Notes under the pieces: model-generated
Databases searched by the model: none
The model's input: the letters and a program-made list of their open reading frames with translations, nothing else
What the model was told of the DNA's origin: nothing
Made by a program: the position numbers and the translations under genes
Source of the DNA: an uncultured Bacteroidia bacterium
GTDB lineage: Bacteria > Bacteroidota > Bacteroidia > Bacteroidales > CAJPTX01
Reading direction: 5' to 3'
Length of the DNA stretch: 25,167 bases
NCBI GenBank assembly: GCA_938038735.1
Contig: CALHSW010000017.1
Coordinates: 1 to 25,167, forward strand
Shown: one piece after another, positions 1-6,162 of the stretch
Layout of the letters: every line of letters begins with the position of its first letter
How positions within the stretch are numbered: the first letter of the stretch is position 1

Positions 1-230
1 ACCCTTGCCCCCAAGGGCAAAACAGTCTGCAAGACTGACCCAGGCGACCCTTGCTACATGGTCGGGCTATTGAGAGACCGTCCTACGGACGGGGCTGCAT
101 TGGCGGCTAAAATTTTATGCGGTTTGCGGGGGAATTGAGTGTAGGTTCATGTGGATTTTTGAGGGGCATTGCGTGTAGGTTTTGGCGAAGGGTCACGAGA
201 GTCAGTCTTGCCGACTGCCTCGCCCCATAG
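1..230. other. Non-coding region with small repeats
   Basis: No convincing gene is seen. It holds several short inverted repeats: TTGCCC/GGGCAA near 5-20, AGTCT/AGACT near 24-36, and CCGTCC/GGACGG near 79-92. It also holds an imperfect direct repeat of about 20 bases whose copies share the core GTGTAGGTT (about 128-147 and 162-181, period 34). A reading frame crossing 169-387 overlaps the end of clpB and the terminator and resembles no protein I know. This may be the 3' flank of a gene outside the window or a decayed repeat cluster. Confidence 0.5.
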
Positions 231-264
231 AAAAAAAGCCGGGGGCATAGAGCCCCCGGCTTTT
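231..264 (-). terminator. Intrinsic terminator of clpB
   Basis: A perfect 13-bp inverted repeat (234-246 pairing with 252-264) has a GC-rich core, GCCGGGGGC, and a 5-nt ATAGA loop. Read on the minus strand, the stem is followed by seven T residues (complement of 231-237), the classic rho-independent layout. It lies about 60 bases past the clpB stop codon. A shorter T tract on the plus side means it could also act weakly in the other direction. Confidence 0.9.
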
Positions 265-322
265 CAAATATCGCCCCATGGGTGGGGCGGCATTCCTTAC
301 GTGGTGAGAATTCACCCTTGCG

Positions 323-2923
323 CTACGCCGGCTCTGTCTGCCTATTCTCAAACGTCAGCGCATCGCCGCCCTTGTAGTCCACGTTAATGACGCTCTGCGC
401 CGTCACTTTGCCGCTAATGATGGCCTTCGAGAGCGGGTTTATCAACTCCCGCTGCAGCGTCCGCTTCACCGGCCGTGCGCCGTAGGCAGGGTCGTACCCC
501 CTCTGCGCCAGCCACTCCACCGCGCCCTCGCTAACGTTCAAAGAGACCTCCTGCTTTGAAAGCATCGTCTGCAGCTGCGCCAGCTGTAGCCCCACAATGG
601 CCTTTATCTGCACCTGCGTCAATGGGTGGAACACTACCACGTCATCGATACGGTTGAGGAACTCGGGGCGGATCGTCTGCCGCAGCAGCGCCATCACCTC
701 CGCTTTCACCTTCTCGTAGGTCTGCGCATCGGCATGCTCCCCGATGGTACGCGATATGATGTCGGAGCCAAGGTTCGACGTCATGATGACAATCGTGTTC
801 TTGCAATCCACCGTACGCCCCTTGTTGTCCGTGAGCCTACCGTCATCGAGGAGCTGCAGCAAGATGTTAAACACATCTGGGTGCGCCTTCTCTATCTCGT
901 CGAGCAGAATCACCGAGTAGGGTTTACGCCGTATCGCCTCCGTGAGCTGCCCCCCCTCATCGTAGCCGACGTACCCTGGAGGGGCACCGATAAGCCTCGA
1001 CACCGAGTGGCGCTCCTGATACTCGCTCATATCAATACGGGTCATCATTGACTCGTCATCGAAGAGGAATTCGGCCAGGGCCTTCGCCAGCTCCGTTTTC
1101 CCCACGCCGGTGCTGCCCAAAAAGATGAACGACCCTATAGGGCGGCGGGGATCCTGCAGCCCAGCCCTGCTGCGCCGCACCGCGTCGGAAACCACCGCGA
1201 TGGCCTCCTCCTGCCCTACCACCCGCTTGCCCAGCTCCGCCTCAAGCGACATGAGCTTCTCCCTATCGCTCTGCAGCATGCGCGTGATGGGAATGCCGGT
1301 CCACCTTGACACCACCTCAGCGATATCCTCCGCGTCCACCTCCTCCTTGATCATCGCTTGCCCCTTCTGCGTGGAGGCCAGCTGCCCCTGCGCCGTCGCG
1401 ATGGCATTCTCCGCCTCTTTTATTCTGCCGTACCGGATTTCAGCCACCCGCTCGTAGTTGCCCATGCGCTCCGCCTCCACGGCCTCCTGCTTGAGGGCCT
1501 CGATGCTATGCTTCTCCTTCTGGATAATGTCCACAAGCCGCTTCTCTTCGCTCCACTTGGCTCGCATCTGCGCGCGCCGCTCCGTCTGCTCCGAGATTTC
1601 CCTATCGAGCTCTGCCAGCTTGGGCTGGTCGCCCTCACGCTTAATCGCCTCGCGCTCTATCTCCAGCTGCCGTATGCGCCGCTCCACCTCGTCGAGCTCC
1701 TCCGGCACGGAGTTTATCTCCAACCAGAGTTTAGCCGCCGCCTCGTCCACAAGGTCAATCGCCTTATCGGGTAAAAAACGATCGGTGATGTAGCGGTGCG
1801 AAAGCTGCACCGCGGCGATAATCGCCTCGTCCTTAATCCGCACGGAGTGGTGCGTCTCGTAGCGCTCCTTCAGCCCACGGAGGATAGAAATGGCGTCCTC
1901 CGTGCTCGGCTCGTCGATTACCACCTTTTGGAAACGCCGCTCAAGAGCCTTATCCTTTTCAAAGTACTTTTGGTACTCGTTGAAGGTGGTAGCCCCTATG
2001 GCGCGCAGCTCCCCACGCGCCAGCGCCGGCTTCAATATGTTCGCCGCATCCATGGCGCCCTCGCCGCCCCCCGCGCCCACCAGCGTGTGGATTTCATCGA
2101 TGAAGAGTATCACCTCACCCTCCGATGCTACCACCTCGTTAATCACCGCCTTGAGCCGCTCCTCGAACTCCCCTTTGTACTTTGCGCCTGCGATCAGAGC
2201 TCCCATATCGAGCGAAAAAATCCGTTTGCTCTTTAGATTTTCCGCCACGTCGCCGTTCACAATGCGGTAGGCGATCCCCTCCGCGATGGCCGTTTTGCCC
2301 ACGCCCGGCTCGCCTATCAGGATGGGGTTGTTCTTGGTACGCCGGGACAAGATTTGCAGCACCCTGCGAATCTCCTCGTCACGCCCAATCACGGGGTCAA
2401 GCTTCCCCGACCGCGCCTGCGTGTTCAAGTCAATGGCGTAGCGCCCCAGCGCATTGTAGGTAGACTCCGCGTTGGGGTCCTGCACCGTACGCCCCTGCCG
2501 CACCTCCATGATGGCCTTGGTCAGCTCCTCCTTGCGCACCCCCGCATCCTTCAGCATTTGCCCCACGGGGCGGGGCGCATCGAGCAGTGCCAAAAGCAAA
2601 TGCTCTACCGACACGTAGGTATCGCCCATGCGGTGCGCCGCGCCCTCAGCGCCATTGAGCACGCCCTGCGTGGCGCTCGACACGTACGGCTCGCCGCCGC
2701 TTACCTTGGGGTACGAATCCGCCTGCGCCTCCGCCGCGCTGCGCAAAGCCTGCGCGTTAGCACCTATCTTCTGCAGCAGGTGCTGCATCAAATCCTCACT
2801 CGTTGCAAAAAGACCGCAGAGCAGGTGCGTGGGCTCCACAGCTTGCTGCCCCCGCTGGGAGACAGCTTGCACCGCCGCCTCCACCACCTCCTGCGCCTTT
2901 ATCGTTAATTGATCCATTCTCAT
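323..2923 (-). CDS. clpB: ATP-dependent chaperone ClpB (Hsp100 disaggregase)
   Basis: ClpB is a cytoplasmic hexameric AAA+ disaggregase that threads aggregated proteins through its pore and works with DnaK/DnaJ/GrpE. At 866 residues it has the usual length. Domains in order: a Clp N domain (about 1-145); NBD1 with Walker A GEPGVGKT at 204-211, pore loop KYKGEFEER at 248-256 and Walker B ILFIDEIHT at 272-280; the coiled-coil M domain (about 400-530) that marks ClpB rather than ClpA or ClpC; and NBD2 with Walker A GSTGVGKT at 603-610, pore loop GYVGYDEGG at 650-658 and Walker B VILLDEIEKA at 671-680. The start is ATG at 2923 with AAGGAAT just upstream; an ATG two codons later is possible. No CIRCE element was found. 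A near-miss promoter (TACGGTTTG, spacer one base too long) lies at 2965-2957. It is monocistronic with its own terminator. Confidence 0.97.
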   Translation of the reverse strand: MRMDQLTIKAQEVVEAAVQAVSQRGQQAVEPTHLLCGLFATSEDLMQHLLQKIGANAQALRSAAEAQADSYPKVSGGEPYVSSATQGVLNGAEGAAHRMGDTYVSVEHLLLALLDAPRPVGQMLKDAGVRKEELTKAIMEVRQGRTVQDPNAESTYNALGRYAIDLNTQARSGKLDPVIGRDEEIRRVLQILSRRTKNNPILIGEPGVGKTAIAEGIAYRIVNGDVAENLKSKRIFSLDMGALIAGAKYKGEFEERLKAVINEVVASEGEVILFIDEIHTLVGAGGGEGAMDAANILKPALARGELRAIGATTFNEYQKYFEKDKALERRFQKVVIDEPSTEDAISILRGLKERYETHHSVRIKDEAIIAAVQLSHRYITDRFLPDKAIDLVDEAAAKLWLEINSVPEELDEVERRIRQLEIEREAIKREGDQPKLAELDREISEQTERRAQMRAKWSEEKRLVDIIQKEKHSIEALKQEAVEAERMGNYERVAEIRYGRIKEAENAIATAQGQLASTQKGQAMIKEEVDAEDIAEVVSRWTGIPITRMLQSDREKLMSLEAELGKRVVGQEEAIAVVSDAVRRSRAGLQDPRRPIGSFIFLGSTGVGKTELAKALAEFLFDDESMMTRIDMSEYQERHSVSRLIGAPPGYVGYDEGGQLTEAIRRKPYSVILLDEIEKAHPDVFNILLQLLDDGRLTDNKGRTVDCKNTIVIMTSNLGSDIISRTIGEHADAQTYEKVKAEVMALLRQTIRPEFLNRIDDVVVFHPLTQVQIKAIVGLQLAQLQTMLSKQEVSLNVSEGAVEWLAQRGYDPAYGARPVKRTLQRELINPLSKAIISGKVTAQSVINVDYKGGDALTFENRQTEPA

Positions 2924-3120
2924 TTTCTATTCCTTTCCTTTTGCCCCTCGTATAGGCAAACCGTACGCCATGGGAGGGCAATGAAGGTTAATTTATTGTT
3001 TAATCTTCTGTATTACAGTAGTTTATGAATACTATGAAATTCACGGCGATAGAGGCAACGCTGCCTTTATGTCATAAATTCAACGTAAAAGTCGGGAATA
3101 TGTGACAAAAAGTCATTTAA

Positions 3121-3231
3121 GAGGTGAGCCTGGTAGCGCAGGCGAAATAGAGTCGGAAATCAGCCCTAGCGGCGAGAGCCGCGCTGCTCTCTAGCTACGC
3201 TCCACCGCCCTCCCGCTGCGCGAAGCACCTC
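3121..3231. repeat. GC-rich nested inverted-repeat element
   Basis: Nested complementary arms are visible: GAGGTG (3121-3126) with CACCTC (3226-3231), GCGCAG (3136-3141) with CTGCGC (3216-3221), and an inner GCGGC-GAGA-GCCGC hairpin (3169-3182). A competing inner hairpin pairs GAGAGC (3174-3179) with GCTCTC (3186-3191), extended by TAGC (3167-3170) with GCTA (3194-3197). The base composition contrasts with the AT-rich DNA on both sides. It could be a small structured RNA, a leader element, or a degenerate non-autonomous repeat. I do not recognise the family. Confidence 0.35.
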
Positions 3232-3240
3232 ACACTAAAA

Positions 3241-3261
3241 TATTGTAACTTTGCGACAATA
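3241..3261 (+). promoter_or_regulatory. hsdM promoter with overlapping inverted repeat
   Basis: TAACTTTG at 3246-3253 fits the Bacteroidota -7 consensus TAnnTTTG and is 32 bases before the hsdM ATG. It sits in a 6-bp inverted repeat, TATTGT (3241-3246) and ACAATA (3256-3261), so a dimeric repressor could bind over the promoter core. No clear -33 TTTG is seen. Confidence 0.6.
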
Positions 3262-3285
3262 AATTGATATAACTAAACCAACGCA

Positions 3286-4833
3286 ATGTCTAGCGCAAGG
3301 CAACGAGAGGAACTACACGCCGCCATTTGGCGCATCGCCAACGACCTACGGGGGGCAGTGGACGGATGGACCTTCAAACAGTTCGTGCTCGGCACGCTCT
3401 TCTACCGCTTCATCAGCGAGAACTTTTCCCACTTCGTTGAGGGGGATGATCCCGATTTTAGGTACGCCGCCCTCCCCGACAGCGAGATCACCCCGACGCA
3501 ACGGGAGGACCTCATCAAGACCAAAGGCTACTTCATCGCCCCCAGCCAGCTGTTTGAGAACATTGAGAAGACCGCCAGCACCAACCCGAACCTCAACACC
3601 GACCTCGCCGCTATTTTCTCCTCCATTGAGAACTCCGCCAACGGATACCCCTCGGAGCGCGACATTAACGGCCTGTTCGCCGATTTCGACACCACCAGCG
3701 TTTTCCTCGGCAACACGGTGGAGGAGAAGAACAAGCGGCTCGCGGCCGTCATCAAGGGGGTGGCCTCGTTCGACTTCGGTAAGTTTGAAGAGAACCAAAT
3801 TGACCTCTTCGGCGACGCCTACGAATTCCTCATCTCCAACTACGCTGCCAACGCCGGCAAGTCGGGCGGTGAGTTCTTCACCCCTCAGGATGTTTCCAAG
3901 CTCATTGCCCGCCTTGCGCTGCATGGGCAAGCGCGGGTGAACAAGATTTACGATCCCGCGTGCGGGTCGGGGTCCCTGCTGCTGCAGGCCCAAAAGCAGT
4001 TCGGGAGCCGGGTCATCGAGGGCGGTTTCTACGGCCAGGAGATTAACTACACCACCTACAACCTCGCCCGCATGAACATGTTCCTGCACAACGTCAACTA
4101 CGATCGGTTTGACCTCGCCCTCGGCGACACCCTCATCGCCCCGCAGCACAACGCCGAGATTCCGTTTGATGCCATCGTCTCCAATCCCCCCTACTCCATC
4201 ACCTGGGTCGGCAAGGACGATCCCGCCCTCATCAACGACGACCGCTTTGCGCCCGCCGGCATGCTGGCCCCTAAGTCGAAGGCCGATTTCGCCTTCGTGC
4301 TGCACTCGCTGCACTACCTCTCCGCGCGCGGGCGCGCCGCCATCGTCTGCTTCCCCGGCATTTTCTACCGCAGCGGCGCGGAGCGGCAAATCAGAAAGTA
4401 CCTTGTCGATGACAACTTCGTGGAGACCATCATCGCCCTGCCGCCCAACCTATTCTTCGGCACCTCCATCGCCGTCTGCATCCTCGTGCTCTCCAAGCAC
4501 AAAATGGAGTACGCCACCCAGTTCATCGATGCGAGCGGCGAGGCGTTCTACCGCAAGGAGACCAACAACAACGTGCTCACGGACGACTCCATAGAGCGTA
4601 TTATTGATATATTTGACACCAAAAAGGAGGTGCCGCACATCTCCGTGAACGTTCCGAACCAGCGGATCGCCGAGAATGATTACAACCTCTCGGTGAGTAG
4701 CTACGTGGAGCCGCCCGACACCCGTGAGGCGATTGACATCAAGGAGCTGAACGCAGAGATTGAGCGAGCCGTGCAGCGCATCAATGCCCTGCGCGCCGAT
4801 ATCAACGGTATAATCAAGGAGCTGGGCAATTGA
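3286..4833 (+). CDS. hsdM: Type I restriction-modification system, methyltransferase subunit HsdM
   Basis: HsdM transfers a methyl group from S-adenosylmethionine to the N6 of adenine within the site chosen by HsdS. It forms the M2S methylase and, with HsdR, the restriction complex. The protein has 515 residues, normal for the family. An HsdM N-terminal helical domain covers about 8-150. The catalytic N6-methyltransferase domain then shows GGEFFTPQDVSKLI (194-207), the SAM-binding motif I DPACGSGS (223-230) and the catalytic motif IV NPPY (300-303). A helical tail (about 480-515) should contact HsdS. All key residues are intact, so methylation activity is expected. It is first in the hsdM-hsdS-hsdR order on one strand. 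The ATG start follows a Bacteroidota promoter, and no strong ribosome-binding site is visible. Confidence 0.96.
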   Translation: MSSARQREELHAAIWRIANDLRGAVDGWTFKQFVLGTLFYRFISENFSHFVEGDDPDFRYAALPDSEITPTQREDLIKTKGYFIAPSQLFENIEKTASTNPNLNTDLAAIFSSIENSANGYPSERDINGLFADFDTTSVFLGNTVEEKNKRLAAVIKGVASFDFGKFEENQIDLFGDAYEFLISNYAANAGKSGGEFFTPQDVSKLIARLALHGQARVNKIYDPACGSGSLLLQAQKQFGSRVIEGGFYGQEINYTTYNLARMNMFLHNVNYDRFDLALGDTLIAPQHNAEIPFDAIVSNPPYSITWVGKDDPALINDDRFAPAGMLAPKSKADFAFVLHSLHYLSARGRAAIVCFPGIFYRSGAERQIRKYLVDDNFVETIIALPPNLFFGTSIAVCILVLSKHKMEYATQFIDASGEAFYRKETNNNVLTDDSIERIIDIFDTKKEVPHISVNVPNQRIAENDYNLSVSSYVEPPDTREAIDIKELNAEIERAVQRINALRADINGIIKELGN

Positions 4834-4904
4834 GGTTTCCGGAGAGCAAGAACCCCGAAACGCATTGCGGCCGCCATGGCGCTGGATGGCAAGAAAAAAT
4901 ATTA

Positions 4905-4912
4905 TACCTTTG
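4905..4912 (+). promoter_or_regulatory. Probable separate promoter for hsdS
   Basis: TACCTTTG matches TAnnTTTG exactly, in an AT-rich patch within the 114-base gap between hsdM and hsdS, 36 bases before the hsdS ATG. The -33 position is weak (CTGG near 4882). A gap this long is unusual in an hsd operon, so hsdS and hsdR may be transcribed partly on their own. Confidence 0.5.
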
Positions 4913-4947
4913 CAGATGTAGCTATATAGGTAAGGCGACATCGGGGC

Positions 4948-6114
4948 ATGGGGTACATTGACAATTTGCTGCGCGGGCGGAAGGTGGAATGGAAAGCACT
5001 GGGGGAGGTGGCGAATTTCACACGTGGAAAAAATCTATCAAAAGCTGATAGGGGGGTAGGAAATACCCCCATGATACTGTACGGAGAGCTCTACACCAGC
5101 TACGGTAATTACATAGACTTAGTAGAGTCACACACATCTGAGGTAAGGGCTAATCGCACCCCTACGGCCAAGCAGGGAGACCTCGTAATGCCATTATCTA
5201 GCACGACTAAAGATGCGAAAATTGGGAAAGTTTCAGCCGTAGAAGTGCATTTTCCTGTACATATTGGGATGGATGCCCTTATATTGACGCACGCTCAAAA
5301 TACACATTACTTGGTGCATCTATTAAATAGCCAATGGTTTGAACAGCGGAAAATGGGGTGCGTAACGGGTACAACCATAATGCACCTATCTCCCAAGAAG
5401 CTCGCTACCCTTCCCATCCCCCTTCCCCCCCTTGATGTGCAGGCGGAGATTGCGCGCATCTTGGATAGGTTCACCGCGCTGGAGGCGGAGCTGGAGGCGG
5501 AGCTGGAGGCGCGCCAGAAGCAGTACGAGTACTATAGGAATCGGCTGCTGACGTTTGATAAAACGAGAACGGACGTGGAATGGAAAACGCTGGGGGAGGT
5601 GGCGGAGTACGAACAGCCCTCTAAATATCTGGTGCACTCTACAAAGTACAACGATTCCTTTCCAACGCCGGTATTAACCGCGGGAAAATCATTCATACTC
5701 GGCTATACCGATGAGTCTAGCGGCATATGCAGGGCATCAGAAGCACCAATCATTCTATTCGATGACTTCACCACAGCCAGCCGGTGGGTAGACTTCAATT
5801 TCAAAGTGAAATCGTCCGCAACAAAAATCATTACCTCTAGAGACGAGGGTGTGGTTTTACTAAAGTACATATACTACTGGCTAAATACTCTACCCAACGA
5901 ATGCGTTGAGGGAGACCATAAAAGAAGATGGATAAGCACTTTTACCATCAAAAAGATTCCCCTTCCCCCTCTCGGCGAGCAGGAGCGTATCGTGCGCATT
6001 TTGGATAAGTTCAATGCGCTCACCACCTCCCTCACGGCGGGGCTGCCCCGCGAGATCGCGCTGCGCCGCAGGCAGTACGAGTACTACCGCGAGCAGCTGC
6101 TCTCCTTTGAGTAA
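4948..6114 (+). CDS. hsdS: Type I restriction-modification system, specificity subunit HsdS
   Basis: HsdS recognises the bipartite DNA target of the type I complex and scaffolds HsdM and HsdR. At 388 residues it has the two-fold layout of the family. Target recognition domain 1 (about 20-165) ends in PIPLPPLDVQAEIARILD and a spacer helix (165-202). Domain 2 (about 217-342) ends in IPLPPLGEQERIVRILD and a second helix (342-388). The half-subunits begin with VEWKALGEVA (13-22) and VEWKTLGEVA (210-219), and the helices share RQxQYEYYR-like cores (QKQYEYYRN, RRQYEYYRE). LEAE is repeated in the spacer (178-189). The recognition domains are visibly more AT-rich than the conserved parts, as expected for domains exchanged by recombination. 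The target sequence cannot be read from the protein alone. The ATG start places the VEWKALGEVA motif at the usual distance from the N terminus. Confidence 0.95.
   Translation: MGYIDNLLRGRKVEWKALGEVANFTRGKNLSKADRGVGNTPMILYGELYTSYGNYIDLVESHTSEVRANRTPTAKQGDLVMPLSSTTKDAKIGKVSAVEVHFPVHIGMDALILTHAQNTHYLVHLLNSQWFEQRKMGCVTGTTIMHLSPKKLATLPIPLPPLDVQAEIARILDRFTALEAELEAELEARQKQYEYYRNRLLTFDKTRTDVEWKTLGEVAEYEQPSKYLVHSTKYNDSFPTPVLTAGKSFILGYTDESSGICRASEAPIILFDDFTTASRWVDFNFKVKSSATKIITSRDEGVVLLKYIYYWLNTLPNECVEGDHKRRWISTFTIKKIPLPPLGEQERIVRILDKFNALTTSLTAGLPREIALRRRQYEYYREQLLSFE
4984..5013 (+). repeat. HsdS half-subunit direct repeat, copy 1
   Basis: A 30-base segment encoding the start of the first half-subunit. 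It matches 5575-5604 at 28 of 30 positions, the differences being two transitions inside GGAAA(G/A)C(A/G)CTG. Confidence 0.85.
5479..5511 (+). repeat. 12-bp tandem repeat in the HsdS central spacer
   Basis: The unit CTGGAGGCGGAG occurs at 5479-5490 and 5491-5502, followed by a 9-base partial copy (5503-5511). It encodes LEAE-LEAE-LEA in the helix between the two recognition domains. The 12-base period keeps the frame whatever the copy number. EcoR124I and EcoR124II differ by two versus three copies of a 12-bp unit (TAEL) at the equivalent place, which lengthens the spacer of the DNA target by one base. Confidence 0.9.
5575..5604 (+). repeat. HsdS half-subunit direct repeat, copy 2
   Basis: Partner of 4984-5013, opening the second half-subunit. 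A second repeat pair lies in the helices: GCAGTACGAGTACTA near 5520-5534 and again near 6072-6086. The pairs bracket the recognition domains and could support homologous exchange. Confidence 0.85.
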
Positions 6115-6162
6115 CGAACGTAAATAGTAGCCACGATCCTACAGTCTAATCACGTACCAGCC

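Larger units (their letters stand above)
2924..3285. other. Divergent spacer between clpB and hsdM
   Basis: This 362-base gap has no recognisable gene. Its first part (about 2990-3115) is AT-rich and should hold the clpB promoter. It includes the small palindrome CTGTA-T-TACAG at 3009-3019. Positions 3121-3231 form a GC-rich self-complementary element. Positions 3240-3285 carry the hsdM promoter and leader. Confidence 0.6.

Noticed and set aside
2354..2908. A 184-residue plus-strand frame opposite the clpB N-terminal domain
   Set aside because: It is Arg/Leu/His-rich antisense sequence over a strongly conserved gene, with no family resemblance.
2941..3110. A CIRCE (HrcA) operator upstream of clpB
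   Set aside because: No TTAGCACTC-N9-GAGTGCTAA or near match exists in the spacer.
3346..4389. A 347-residue open frame on the minus strand opposite hsdM
   Set aside because: It is a shadow of hsdM produced by codon bias; composition is Gly/Val/Glu-rich with no recognisable motif, ribosome-binding site or promoter.
4834..6114. An invertible hsdS phase-variation shufflon
   Set aside because: The repeats seen are direct within one hsdS; no inverted hsdS fragment or site-specific recombinase gene is present in this window.
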